From Alphaproteobacteria bacterium (lineage in GTDB: Bacteria > Pseudomonadota > Alphaproteobacteria > Micavibrionales > UBA2020): a stretch of DNA of 64,000 bases. The notes under the pieces were generated by a model. It saw only the letters and a list, made by a program, of their open reading frames with translations. It was not told where the DNA came from and searched no databases. A program made the position numbers and the translations under genes. Of the stretch, positions 18,656-29,815 are shown one piece after another (position 1 is the stretch's first letter; each line of letters opens with the position of its first letter). The stretch is from positions 1 to 64,000 of the forward strand of contig SCTB01000085.1 in assembly GCA_004297545.1 (NCBI GenBank), read 5' to 3'.

Positions 18656-20449
18656 ATGGCAAAAGTAGCCGCAAAAATCATTGAGAACGTGTCCGTGAAA
18701 GACATCACGGGCGAGAACTTCAGCTTCAAGTCCCTTCTGGACGAAAGCTTCAAGAACATCAAATCCTTCGAAGGCTCGGTCGTCGAAGGCACCGTGGTCG
18801 GCCTGGATGACGAATTCGTCACCCTCGACGTCGGCCTGAAATCCGAAGGGCGCATCGCGCTCCGCGAATTCGGCGCGCATGGCGCGAAATCCGAAATCAA
18901 GATCGGCGACAAGGTGGAAGTCTATGTCGAGCGCATGGAGAACAAGGACGGCGAAGCCGTTCTCTCCCGCGAGAAAGCCAAGCGCGAAGAGAGCTGGGTC
19001 CTGCTGGAAAAGCAGCACAAGGCCAACGAGCGCGTCACCGGCGTCATCTTCGGCCGCGTCAAAGGCGGCTTTACGGTCGACCTGTCGGGCGCGGTCGCAT
19101 TCCTGCCGGGTTCGCAGGTCGACATCCGCCCCGTGCGCGATATCAGCCCGCTGTTCGGCACCCCGCAACCCTTCCTGATCCTGAAAATGGACAGGCAGCG
19201 CGGCAACATCGTCGTTTCCCGCCGGGCCGTGCTGGAAGAATCCCGCGCGGAAGCCCGCTCGGAACTGGTCTCCAACCTCAAGGAAGGCCAGGAACTGCAG
19301 GGCGTGGTCAAGAACATTACCGATTACGGCGCGTTCATTGACCTGGGCGGCGTCGATGGCCTGCTGCACGTGACCGATATCTCGTGGAAGCGCATCAATC
19401 ACCCCTCGGAAGTCCTCTCGGTCGGCCAGACGGTCAACGTGAAGATCATCCGCTTCAACGAAGAAAGCCAGCGCATCAGCCTCGGCATGAAACAGCTGGA
19501 CAGCGACCCCTGGCAGGGCGTCGAAGGCAAGTTCAAGATCGGCGAACGCTACAAGGGCCGCGTCACGAACATTGCAGACTACGGCGCATTCGTCGAACTG
19601 GGCGAAGGCATCGAAGGCCTCGTGCACGTCTCGGAAATGTCCTGGACCAAGAAAAACATCCATCCCGGCAAGATCGTCTCGACCAGCCAGGAAGTGGAAG
19701 TTCAGGTGCTGGACGTCGATCTCACGAAACGCCGTATCTCGCTGGGCCTCAAGCAATGCGCTGAGAACCCCTGGAACAAGTTCGCCTCCAGCCACAAGCC
19801 GGGCGACGTTCTGGAAGGCGAAATCCGCAACGTGACCGAATTCGGCCTGTTCGTCGGCATTGGCGACCAGATCGACGGCATGGTGCATATGTCCGACCTG
19901 TCCTGGAAACAGGCCGGCGAGGAAGCCATCAAGGCGTTCAAGAAGGGCGACACCCTGAAGGTGAAAGTCCTCGAGATCGATCCCGAGAAGGAACGCGTTT
20001 CCTTAGGGGTCAAGCAGCTTGAAAGCGACCCGATGGAAGCGGACCTGGGCGGCGTCGCCAAGGGCTCGGTTGTCACCTGCACCGTCACGGCTGTGACGGG
20101 CGGCGGCATCGAGGTCTCGGTGAACGAGAAGCTCTCCGGCTTCATCAAGAAGGGCGATCTTTCCCGCGAACGCTCCGAGCAGCGCCCCGACCGTTTCGCC
20201 GTCGGCGAAAAGGTGGACGCGAAAGTGCTCAAAGTCGAGCGCTCCGGCCGCAAGCTGGAACTCTCGATCAAGCAGCGCGAGATCGACGAAGACAAGCAGG
20301 CGATGGCGGAATACGGATCTTCGGATTCGGGCGCCTCGCTCGGCGACATCCTGGGCGCAGCCCTGCAGAAGAAAGGCGTGAAAGCGCCCGAGGCTGCGGA
20401 AGAGGCTCCCAAGAAAGCCAAAAAGTCGAAGAAGGAATCTGAAGAGTAA
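18656..20449 (+). CDS. rpsA: 30S ribosomal protein S1
   Basis: Multiple S1 repeats (ITDYGAFIDLGGVDGLLHVTDISWKRINHPSEVL etc.), downstream of cmk. Confidence 0.98.
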   Translation: MAKVAAKIIENVSVKDITGENFSFKSLLDESFKNIKSFEGSVVEGTVVGLDDEFVTLDVGLKSEGRIALREFGAHGAKSEIKIGDKVEVYVERMENKDGEAVLSREKAKREESWVLLEKQHKANERVTGVIFGRVKGGFTVDLSGAVAFLPGSQVDIRPVRDISPLFGTPQPFLILKMDRQRGNIVVSRRAVLEESRAEARSELVSNLKEGQELQGVVKNITDYGAFIDLGGVDGLLHVTDISWKRINHPSEVLSVGQTVNVKIIRFNEESQRISLGMKQLDSDPWQGVEGKFKIGERYKGRVTNIADYGAFVELGEGIEGLVHVSEMSWTKKNIHPGKIVSTSQEVEVQVLDVDLTKRRISLGLKQCAENPWNKFASSHKPGDVLEGEIRNVTEFGLFVGIGDQIDGMVHMSDLSWKQAGEEAIKAFKKGDTLKVKVLEIDPEKERVSLGVKQLESDPMEADLGGVAKGSVVTCTVTAVTGGGIEVSVNEKLSGFIKKGDLSRERSEQRPDRFAVGEKVDAKVLKVERSGRKLELSIKQREIDEDKQAMAEYGSSDSGASLGDILGAALQKKGVKAPEAAEEAPKKAKKSKKESEE

Positions 20450-20472
20450 TCTTCAAATCTTTCCGACAACAA

Positions 20473-20508
20473 AACCCCCGGAAGGCAACTTCCGGGGGTT
20501 TTTGTTTT
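20473..20508 (+). terminator. Rho-independent terminator downstream of rpsA
   Basis: aacccccggaaggcaacttccgggggtttttgttttt: GC stem plus T tract 24 bp after the rpsA stop. Confidence 0.92.
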
Positions 20509-20588
20509 TGTCCGAGCAGCGGATTCTATTTCCCATTTAAACATGGTATCCTTATGGTGTATTCGCCCCATACCGATGGGAAAAGTCG

Positions 20589-21626
20589 ATGTTTGAAGAC
20601 GACCCAAAAAAGATTCCCCCGCCCTCCTTAAGTCCGCACCTCATAGAGCGTGTCCGCAGAGAGCAAAACTTCCCCTTCGCCATTTTCGCCGGCATTGGCG
20701 GCGCCCTTGTCGGCACCGTTGCGTGGATGGTCGTTACCGTTTCTACAGGGTGGGACATCGGTATTATGTCCGTTGTGACGGGGCTCGCTGTGGGGCTCGC
20801 CGTCAGGAAGACGGGTAAGGGGATAGACAAAAAGTTTGGATTTTTGGCAGCGGCCTGCGCACTTCTGGGGTGTGTGATTGGTGATATAGTGAGCGCCAAT
20901 GTCCTCATTGGTGCCTCCCGCCACACGCCTGCATCACTAGAGTTTTTCAGTCGTCAGAGCGCTGCGCCTGATACCCAAGCTTATACCCGCTGGTTCAGGG
21001 GCGACTGGCTCAATACTGACTGGTTCAAAGTGGACGACCTTCTTTTCTACGGCATCGCCATCTACGTTGCCTATAAGAACGCCTTTATGTATCGCCTGCC
21101 TTCCGTCTCCGGTCTTGTAGAACATCCCGTCATGCGCCCCCCGTCGCAAAAGACGCCAGATGATGTCCCACATGCGCAAAAGGTAGCTGCGGCAAAAGGC
21201 AGCGCCATCGAGCAGTATGAATTAGGCAAGAAGTACCGCGACGGGAAGGCAACGCGGAAGAATTACGTGGAGGCACTGAAATGGTTTCTGATGTCGGCGG
21301 AAAAAGGGAATCTGGCGGCGCAATTTGAAGTCGGATGGATGTATGAAAGCGGCACCGGTGTGAAGCAGGATCGCGCTGAGGCGATGAGGTGGTATACCAA
21401 GGCTGCCGAGCAAGGCTATGCACGCGCTCAGAATGAAATTGGACACCACCACGCAAACGGTATTGGCGTTCCCAGAAATCTCGAGGAGGCGTATTTCTGG
21501 TATTGCCTCCCCGCAGAAAGCGATAGCGCGCCAGATCGTGATGACACAGCCGAGAAACTCGATCAAGCCGAGATCGAACGGGTGCACCAAAGGGTGCGCG
21601 AATGGAAGGCAAAATCCGCAACGTGA
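20589..21626 (+). CDS. Sel1-repeat (TPR-like) protein with N-terminal membrane segments
   Basis: Hydrophobic N-terminus (IFAGIGGALVGTVAWMVVTVSTG); Sel1 repeats AAQFEVGWMYESGTGVKQDRAEAMRWYTKAAEQGYARAQNEIGHHHANGIGVPRNLEEAYFW. Confidence 0.87.
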   Translation: MFEDDPKKIPPPSLSPHLIERVRREQNFPFAIFAGIGGALVGTVAWMVVTVSTGWDIGIMSVVTGLAVGLAVRKTGKGIDKKFGFLAAACALLGCVIGDIVSANVLIGASRHTPASLEFFSRQSAAPDTQAYTRWFRGDWLNTDWFKVDDLLFYGIAIYVAYKNAFMYRLPSVSGLVEHPVMRPPSQKTPDDVPHAQKVAAAKGSAIEQYELGKKYRDGKATRKNYVEALKWFLMSAEKGNLAAQFEVGWMYESGTGVKQDRAEAMRWYTKAAEQGYARAQNEIGHHHANGIGVPRNLEEAYFWYCLPAESDSAPDRDDTAEKLDQAEIERVHQRVREWKAKSAT

Positions 21627-21754
21627 TCGAATTCGATCTGTTCGTCGCCATCGGCGACATCCTCGGCGCAGCCCTGCAGAAGAAAGGCGCAAAAGCGTCT
21701 GAAACGACTGAGGAAGCTCCCAAGAAAGCCAAAAGATCGAAGAAGGAATCTGAA
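21603..21754 (+). pseudogene. Truncated, internally deleted copy of the rpsA 3' region
   Basis: 21603-21658 matches rpsA 19812-19867; 21653-21754 matches rpsA 20342-20443; the two blocks join at GGCGAC shared by both source sites. Confidence 0.9.
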
Positions 21755-22443
21755 ATGCAAATCAACCGTAGGCTAACAGGCGCCGGCCGTTCTGTCGCAA
21801 CCAGCGGCGCGAGGCCGCGGCATCGGCCGTCAGGCCCGCGCAGAGCGCCCAGAACCTTCGGCTGTGGTTCAGGTGGACGCGATGAGCGACTTCATGCGCG
21901 ACGACGTAGTCCATGACCTCCGGGGGCGCCAGCAGCAGCCGCCACGAGTACATAAGCTTGCCGTCTGGGCCGCAGGAACCCCAGCGCGTCTTCGGGTCGA
22001 GAATGCGGACGGGCGCCGGCGGCAGCCCCAGCGTCGACGCTTTTTCATCGGACAGCCGCTTGAGCGCGCGCATGGCCTCGTTCTTCAGAAAGTCCTTCAC
22101 CCGTCGCGGCAGATGCTCGGGCTGGCCATGCACGACGATACGGCCTTCCTCCAGTCTTGTCAGGCCGCGGCCGGGAGCGTGTTCGATGACGCAGGGAGCG
22201 CCGGCGATGTGAAGCGTGGCGCCGGGCGCGAAAGGAATGGCGTCCGCCGACTTGCGGCGCTGGTCTTCGATCCAGCCGCGGTGGGTCTCAACAAATCGTT
22301 GCGCCCTTTCAAGCGAGACGCGGGATTTGAGCGGCCAGGTGAAAACGACGTCCCCCGCTTTCGCATCCACGCGCAGCGAAAACCGGCGTGCGCGTGATGA
22401 CGGTTTCACGCGCACGCCGCCTATATCGAGAGGGATGGGAGGC

Positions 22444-23985
<1,542 letters not shown>

Positions 23986-24088
23986 GGTATTTTCCTTAAC
24001 TTTAAATTTCGTCCCGCCTATAATAACGGCGGGTTTCGCCGTTTTCCAGTGCTTTTCCCTTGCTGCGCCGCGTCAATTCGGCCTCTTT

Positions 24089-24274
24089 TCAATCCAGCTT
24101 GCGGGCCTCGTCAACCAGCATGATGGGGATGCCTTCGCGGATAGGGAAGGCCAGTTTCGCCTGCCGGCTGATGAGTTCCTGCCGGGCGGCGTCATATTCC
24201 AGTGGCGCCTTGGTCAGCGGACAGACAAGAACCTCGAGCAGCTTCGGGTCGGCGGTTTTGGTGCTGACGGGCAT
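24089..24274 (-). CDS. Trm112/UPF0434 family protein
   Basis: [52 protein letters not shown]; start at 24274. Confidence 0.93.
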   Translation of the reverse strand: MPVSTKTADPKLLEVLVCPLTKAPLEYDAARQELISRQAKLAFPIREGIPIMLVDEARKLD

Positions 24275-24284
24275 TTTTACTCCT

Positions 24285-24935
24285 CTAGTGGCAGGAAGCA
24301 GCGCAGTCTTCGCGCGCGGCAATCTCGAGCAGGGCCTGCAGGATTTTTGCGCGCTCAGGCAGCGTTTTCGCCTCGAGCAAGGCCTGTTTTTCATCGGTGT
24401 CGAAGGGGCAGACGACGCTTAAGGTGGATATCAGCTTTTCGCATTCGATATCGCGGATCGTCTCCCACTTGTCGCAGAACATATTCATTTTATCGAGATA
24501 TTTGCGCAGGGTTCTCATCATCGTATCGCGGCAGACATCGGTCACGCGGTCGGCCTCGAAATCGCCCTGATAGGGCTGCCAGTTCGCCTTCACATGACGA
24601 AAGCCGCCATTCGCCAGCGGCAGTTCCTGCACGACATCGAAGCGGCAGACGCCTTTCAGCGTAATCAGGTAACGGCCGTCCTCCGTCTCCGAAAACGAGG
24701 CGATGCGCCCCGCGCAGCCGGTCTTGAAAACCTGTTCCCCGTCGCCGTCAGGCCTCGGCTGGATCATGCCGATCAGACGGCCGTTGGTCATCGCGTGCGA
24801 GACCATCGCCAGATAGCGGGGTTCGAAGATATTCAGGGGCAGCTGCACGCGGGGCAGCAGAATGACGCGGGGCAGCGGGAAGACCGGGATTTCCTGCGGC
24901 AGGTCCTCGAATTTCGTGTCGAATGCCTCTCCCAT
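24285..24935 (-). CDS. LON peptidase substrate-binding domain protein
   Basis: [45 protein letters not shown]; start near 24935. Confidence 0.92.
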   Translation of the reverse strand: MGEAFDTKFEDLPQEIPVFPLPRVILLPRVQLPLNIFEPRYLAMVSHAMTNGRLIGMIQPRPDGDGEQVFKTGCAGRIASFSETEDGRYLITLKGVCRFDVVQELPLANGGFRHVKANWQPYQGDFEADRVTDVCRDTMMRTLRKYLDKMNMFCDKWETIRDIECEKLISTLSVVCPFDTDEKQALLEAKTLPERAKILQALLEIAAREDCAASCH

Positions 24936-24946
24936 GCCCTCCCCCG

Positions 24947-25891
24947 TCAGGAAAAGAGAATGGAAGACAGCCTGCGCCGCCCGGCGGCAGTCAGTGGATG
25001 CGACGGGCCCATGCCCTCGAAAAGATCCAGCAGCAGCTTGCGCGCCTTCTGCTCTTTCCATTCGCGGTCGCGGCGCGTGAGTTCGACGAGCGCATCGATG
25101 CCGGCCTCGAGATCCGCGGCGGCAATCTTGCGCAACGCGAGGTCGTAGCGCGCCTGCAGGTCTTTCGGGTCTTTAGCGAGTTTTTCGGCAAGCTTTCCGG
25201 CCTCAGCGAGTTTTTCGGCGTCCGCGGCAATGTCCACGACCAGCTTGAGGCCTTTCAGGCGGGAATAGGAAAGATGTTCCGGCTTCGCCTGTCCGATGAA
25301 TTCGCGTAACGATTCCATGTCCTTTTCGGCCAGCAGGCACCAGCCGATGCCACTCAGCGCGTCGAGATTGTCGGGCGCCGCATCCAGCACGTTGCTGTAG
25401 GAGGTCATGGCCTCGCCGTACTTTCCCTCGCGGAAATTCTTGTCTCCCTCAGCCATCAGCTTGCCGATGTTTTCGGCCGACAGTTCCTGCGGCTTGTCTG
25501 CGGGGATGGCCCCACCCAGCTTGGTCAGCTTGACGACAAAGGCGCGCAGCTCGGTTTCGGAGCGTCCGCCCATGAAACCATCGACCGGCTGGCCCTGGAA
25601 GAAAGCAAAAATGGTGGGCACCGACTGGACGCGGAAGACTTCGGCCAGCTCGGGGTTTTTGTCGACGTTGACCTTGACCAGATGCACGGCCCCGCGCGCC
25701 TCCGCCACGACCTTTTCGAGCGCAGGCATCATCTGCTTGCACGGGCCGCACCAGGGCGCCCAGAAATCGACGATGACAGGGGTTTTGAGGGAAACGGCAA
25801 GGACGTCTTCTTCGAAACGCGCGGCATCGGTGTCGCGGATAAACGGGTTTTCCGGCGTCTTGTCTTTTTGTCCGAGGCTTAAGTCCAGCAT
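24947..25891 (-). CDS. Thioredoxin-TPR protein (YbbN/CnoX-like)
   Basis: VIVDFWAPWCGPCKQMMPALEKVV...VQSVPTIFAFFQGQPVDGFMG followed by TPR-like C-terminus. Confidence 0.93.
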   Translation of the reverse strand: MLDLSLGQKDKTPENPFIRDTDAARFEEDVLAVSLKTPVIVDFWAPWCGPCKQMMPALEKVVAEARGAVHLVKVNVDKNPELAEVFRVQSVPTIFAFFQGQPVDGFMGGRSETELRAFVVKLTKLGGAIPADKPQELSAENIGKLMAEGDKNFREGKYGEAMTSYSNVLDAAPDNLDALSGIGWCLLAEKDMESLREFIGQAKPEHLSYSRLKGLKLVVDIAADAEKLAEAGKLAEKLAKDPKDLQARYDLALRKIAAADLEAGIDALVELTRRDREWKEQKARKLLLDLFEGMGPSHPLTAAGRRRLSSILFS

Positions 25892-25935
25892 GTCCTGACC
25901 TTTGCTTTAGTGCCTTCCCTTGTGCATGAGATAAG

Positions 25936-26451
25936 CTATAGCCTTGAAAAATCAACAATCATAGGGTTATACCCCAGATTTTTCATGAATTTAACCAGAT
26001 CCTGCGGTTTCAGGCAGGTGGTGCGGTCATTTCTTAACGGGTGACAATTAATCACCTCATGCTCCATGAGGCGGTGATCCAGCACCGGCGAGACCTCCCT
26101 GCTGAGGTCATTCAGCAGCGCCAGGGGCGTGACGGAGCCCGGCGTGACGCCAATGACGCGCTGCATAAGCTCTGCATTGCCGAAGGACAGGCGGGCTGCA
26201 TTGATACGGGGAGGAAGTTTCTTGAGGTCAATCACCGTTTCATCGAGCGCAGTGACAAGCCAGATTTTGTCTTTTTTATCCTTTAAAAACAGGTTCTTGG
26301 TATGGCCGCCTGGGATCAGCTTCTTGAAATCCTCGCCCTCGGCCACCGTGAAAACAGGTCGATGTTCATAGGTCATAACCTCAATACCAAGTTCCGCGAA
26401 TTTGGCGGCCAGCGGGTCGGGGGTCGGGATGATTTTCAGCGCAGCGGACAT
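25936..26451 (-). CDS. Prolyl-tRNA deacylase / YbaK-EbsC family protein (ProX-like)
   Basis: YEHRPVFTVAEGEDFKKLIPGGHTKNLFLKDKKDKIWLVTALDETVIDLKKL; VTPGSVTPLALLND. Confidence 0.9.
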   Translation of the reverse strand: MSAALKIIPTPDPLAAKFAELGIEVMTYEHRPVFTVAEGEDFKKLIPGGHTKNLFLKDKKDKIWLVTALDETVIDLKKLPPRINAARLSFGNAELMQRVIGVTPGSVTPLALLNDLSREVSPVLDHRLMEHEVINCHPLRNDRTTCLKPQDLVKFMKNLGYNPMIVDFSRL

Positions 26452-26472
26452 GGCGGGTGATTTAACATAGAT

Positions 26473-27297
26473 TTAAGCCGGCTGGAAGCGGATATAAGAG
26501 CGGTCATCGAAGGATATGTGCCCCTTCTTCACCCCCTTTACCTGCGGGTGGAGCTTGTACATGAGGGGGTCTTCGGTGAGTACCCGCTTCAGTTCGGCCT
26601 CGGTTTCGGCCAGCGTGCCCAGCACGGTCGGGTAGCCGTCGCTGGCGAAAATGATTTCCTTTGCCCCTGCCGCCGGAAAGACCTCGATATGGACCTTCGG
26701 CACTGTCGAGCCGTTCAATACGCCGTAACCGAAGGGCCCGTCGTAATTGGCGAAGATTTTCAGCTCGCTGATGATCGGCGTGATGAGGTCCCACGAAATA
26801 TCGTTATCCAGCAGCTGCGCCTCGGTCATGCCCCTGGCGAGCTTCGCGCAGAAAAAGGCGCGCCGCAGCTCGGCCACTGTCGTCTCCTGCGGAAAAAATT
26901 TGTAATTGGCCTTTCCGTCCACGATGAAGGTGGAATCCGCCACGCGCCATATTTCTTTTCTCACGCGGGAGTAGACCAGCAGGGCGGCCGCCGGCCATGA
27001 CCAGGTTTCGGCGAAGGTTTTCCCTTCCTGCTTCGCTGCTGCCACCGAATTTTCGTGCAGCGTTTTATTCAGGGAAAGAACGGCGTGATGGGCGTCTATT
27101 TCAGCGGGCATCTGCGCGAGCGCGTCAGACAGCACGCCAGCCGCAAAGGCGCCTGTCGATGCCCCGTTCAGCATAAACCCGGCGCGCGAGGTCACGCCGT
27201 CGAAGACGCCGATAAAGTCCGGCGTGACCGCAATGCGGTCCTCGTTCTTTGAATCGTCGCCGGTTTTTCCGCAGGTGAATTGCTCGATGATCTTCAT
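26473..27297 (-). CDS. PP2C-like protein phosphatase family protein
   Basis: GKTGDDSKNEDRIAVTPDFIGVFDGVTS and KEIIFASDGY resemble PP2C metal-binding motifs. Confidence 0.65.
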   Translation of the reverse strand: MKIIEQFTCGKTGDDSKNEDRIAVTPDFIGVFDGVTSRAGFMLNGASTGAFAAGVLSDALAQMPAEIDAHHAVLSLNKTLHENSVAAAKQEGKTFAETWSWPAAALLVYSRVRKEIWRVADSTFIVDGKANYKFFPQETTVAELRRAFFCAKLARGMTEAQLLDNDISWDLITPIISELKIFANYDGPFGYGVLNGSTVPKVHIEVFPAAGAKEIIFASDGYPTVLGTLAETEAELKRVLTEDPLMYKLHPQVKGVKKGHISFDDRSYIRFQPA

Positions 27298-27309
27298 GAG
27301 CAGTTCAGG

Positions 27310-28551
27310 TCAGGGCTTCGGCGCAGAAGGCGGCGGCGCGGTTCCGTCGATGGCGGACGGCGGCGTGAGCAGGGGAAGTTTTTTCTCCACCAGATTGACC
27401 CAGTAGCTGGCCCCGATAGGCAGCGCCGCATCGTTGAAGTCGTATTTGGCGCTGTGGATGTCGGTGTAGTTTTTGTCGCCCAGCTTGCCGGAACCGGTGC
27501 CGATGCCCATGAAGTTGCCGGGCTTGTGCTGCAGGTAATAGGCGAAATCTTCCGTGCCCATCGTGCGCGGCACGGGGTTCATGACGGATTTGTCGCCGAC
27601 CGTGTCCTTTGCGACTTCGGTCGCAAAGGCCGTCGCGACCTTTTCGTTGACCAGCACGGGATAACCTTTTTTCATGTCGAAATCGAGCGCCACGCCGTAT
27701 TTCGCCTCGATCGCATCGACGATTTTGACCATCTCGTCGACCAGCTTCTGGTGCAGCACGGGGTCGAAAGTGCGGATAGTGCCGGTGAAATTCGCGGCAT
27801 CGGGGAGCGCGTTATGCGCCTCGCCCGTCGTCTTGAAGGTGCAGACGGAAAGTGCCGCCGGTTCGCCTTCGGGGATGTATTTCTTGGCCAGTTCCTTGAA
27901 CTGCATGACGGTGTCGGCCGCGGCGCCGAGCACGTCGGTAGCCGCCTCGGCATGCGAGGCATGACCGCCCTTGCCGCGCACGGTGATGGTGAAGTCATCG
28001 GAAGCCGCGAGCATCGCGCCCTCGCCCGTCGCCATCATGCCAAGCGGCAGGCCCGGGTAGTTATGCAGGCCGTAAATCTCTTCCGCCGGGAATTTGGTGA
28101 AGAGTCCCTGCTTGATCATTTCCTGCGCGCCGCCGATATGCTCCTCCGCGGGCTGGAACACGAAATAAACCGTGCCCTCGAAATTCTTCGTCTGCGACAG
28201 GTATTTTGCCGCGCCCAGCAGCATCGCCATATGGCCGTCGTGGCCGCAGGCATGCATCACGCCGGGATTGCGCGAGGAGTGCACCGCGCCGGTTTTTTCC
28301 TCGATGGGAAGGCCGTCCATGTCCGCGCGCAGCATGATGGCGGGGCCGCCCGGGCCGTTCTTGCCGTGCAGCACGCCGATGACGCCGGTCTTGGCGAGGC
28401 CGTGGGTTTCAATGTCCATGTCCTCGAGCGTGCGGATCAGGAAGCGCATGGTCTGCTTTTCCTCGAACGCGAGTTCGGGCGTCTGGTGCAGTTTCTGGCG
28501 CCAGCGCGTCATTTCCTGCTTCATTTCCTGGATTTTCTTGATGAGGCCCAT
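27310..28551 (-). CDS. M20-family amidohydrolase (hippurate hydrolase-like)
   Basis: RQKLHQTPELAFEEKQT; HACGHDGHMAMLLGAAKYL; GTVYFVFQPAEEHIGGAQEMIKQGLF; MGTEDFAYYLQ. Confidence 0.94.
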   Translation of the reverse strand: MGLIKKIQEMKQEMTRWRQKLHQTPELAFEEKQTMRFLIRTLEDMDIETHGLAKTGVIGVLHGKNGPGGPAIMLRADMDGLPIEEKTGAVHSSRNPGVMHACGHDGHMAMLLGAAKYLSQTKNFEGTVYFVFQPAEEHIGGAQEMIKQGLFTKFPAEEIYGLHNYPGLPLGMMATGEGAMLAASDDFTITVRGKGGHASHAEAATDVLGAAADTVMQFKELAKKYIPEGEPAALSVCTFKTTGEAHNALPDAANFTGTIRTFDPVLHQKLVDEMVKIVDAIEAKYGVALDFDMKKGYPVLVNEKVATAFATEVAKDTVGDKSVMNPVPRTMGTEDFAYYLQHKPGNFMGIGTGSGKLGDKNYTDIHSAKYDFNDAALPIGASYWVNLVEKKLPLLTPPSAIDGTAPPPSAPKP

Positions 28552-28715
28552 GCGAGTAATCCTTCTATTCCGGGCCGCACTATAGCGGTCCCTGATAAGC
28601 GCGTTGACATCACCCTCGAGCCGTCACGCTCTCGTGCATTTTTCGTTTTTATTTTTGATGGAGCATCATCCACCCAACATGGGTATTCTGTCAACGGGGC
28701 TTAAGGGGGCAGGCA

Positions 28716-28742
28716 ACAAAAAATCCCGCAAAATGCGGGACT
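28716..28742 (-). terminator. Rho-independent terminator downstream of tRNA-Gly
   Basis: Minus strand aagtcccgcattttgcgggattttttgtt: stem-loop plus T tract just 3' of the tRNA. Confidence 0.85.
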
Positions 28743-28754
28743 TCAGTGTAAAAA

Positions 28755-28829
28755 TGGAGCGGACGAAGGGATTTGAACCCTCGACCCCAACCTTGGCAAG
28801 GTTGTGCTCTACCCCTGAGCTACGTCCGC
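28755..28829 (-). tRNA. tRNA-Gly(GCC)
   Basis: Minus strand GCGGACGTAGCTCAGGGGTAGAGCACAACCTTGCCAAGGTTGGGGTCGAGGGTTCGAATCCCTTCGTCCGCTCCA; anticodon GCC, encoded CCA. Confidence 0.97.
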
Positions 28830-29056
28830 TTATGCCGATTCCGAAAGGACAGAATCTGTCCCGGAAGGGTACCGTATAGGGATATGGCATTTAAAGAGGG
28901 AAGTCAAGAATTGAAAAATCGTTTTATTACAAATAGATACAAGGCGTATTTCCGGTGATTCCGGGTCCGAGATTGATATTGACATAATACCGATTTTGGT
29001 AGATAAATATACAGGTTTGTTTTGGGTAATAGCAAAAAGAAGAATAACGGTGTGTC

Positions 29057-29800
29057 ATGGCGCTGCCGCCGGAACTACAGGATGAATTAAAGAAGATTGC
29101 CGATATCCCCCTTTCGTCTGTCATCGAGCAGCAAATGCAGGGGCATGCGAATCTTGCCGCCGCGAAGAAGGCCGGTAATAACGTCGGCATGAGCAACCTT
29201 TTCAACAGCATCATGATCGCGACGGAAAATCTGCCTGACGCCGAGAGGCTGGCGCGCGCCTACGCGAAGTCGCTCGCCGTGCAGGGGCTAGTCGAGAAAG
29301 ATGCGGTCAAAACGCTCGACTGGCAGACGATTTTCAACAACGCCGCCGGCAAGCCCGACCTTCACGCGGCCGTCGCCGAAAATATCAACCAGGCTTTCAA
29401 GGATGCGCAGGGCGGCGTGCTGATCATTTCCGAGCCCTATCAGTGCCCGGCCGACATGAGCCCGCGCGATTTCGCCTTCGCGAATTATTCGGCAACGGCC
29501 CACCTGATGGAAAAAATGGACGAGATGGCGGACAGCTTCGAGAACACCTTCGACGACCTGTATAAAAAGGGCAAGAACCTGAACGAAATCGACCGCCAGA
29601 TGTCGGGCAAGGATTTCGAGGACCCGCGCAAGCCCGTCGTCATCATGATCGGCAAGCCATTTGAAATGAACAGCATGCTGGCGGAAGACCCTTACCCCTG
29701 GGATATGCGCTTCATGCATAAAATCGGCATCAGCAAGGCCGCTCTCGAAGGCTCTCTTCCCAGGCAGCGTCCCGGCTACGGCAAGGGCCCGGGCGCTTAG
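29057..29800 (+). CDS. Uncharacterised protein, predicted degenerate CbxX/CfxQ-like AAA+ domain
   Basis: ENLPDAERLARAYAKSLAVQGLVEKDAVKTLD, GGVLIISEPY and VVIMIGKPFEMNSMLAEDPYPWDMRF align by eye with the CbxX core, without Walker residues. Confidence 0.55.
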   Translation: MALPPELQDELKKIADIPLSSVIEQQMQGHANLAAAKKAGNNVGMSNLFNSIMIATENLPDAERLARAYAKSLAVQGLVEKDAVKTLDWQTIFNNAAGKPDLHAAVAENINQAFKDAQGGVLIISEPYQCPADMSPRDFAFANYSATAHLMEKMDEMADSFENTFDDLYKKGKNLNEIDRQMSGKDFEDPRKPVVIMIGKPFEMNSMLAEDPYPWDMRFMHKIGISKAALEGSLPRQRPGYGKGPGA

Positions 29801-29815
29801 TTTTTCATTTTATCG

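Noticed and set aside
18566-19888. 440-aa minus-strand ORF opposite rpsA
   Set aside because: Antisense shadow of ribosomal protein S1; low-complexity Phe/Ala/Asp composition.
21602-21916. 104-aa ORF that could be called a real small S1-like protein
   Set aside because: Its first 51 residues are the rpsA remnant and the remainder reads antisense through the YgjP-like gene; better explained as a pseudogene fragment.
24013-24033. Hairpin cccgcctataataacggcggg upstream of leuA as a leucine attenuator
   Set aside because: No leader ORF with Leu codon run and no clear T tract seen; insufficient to claim a regulator.
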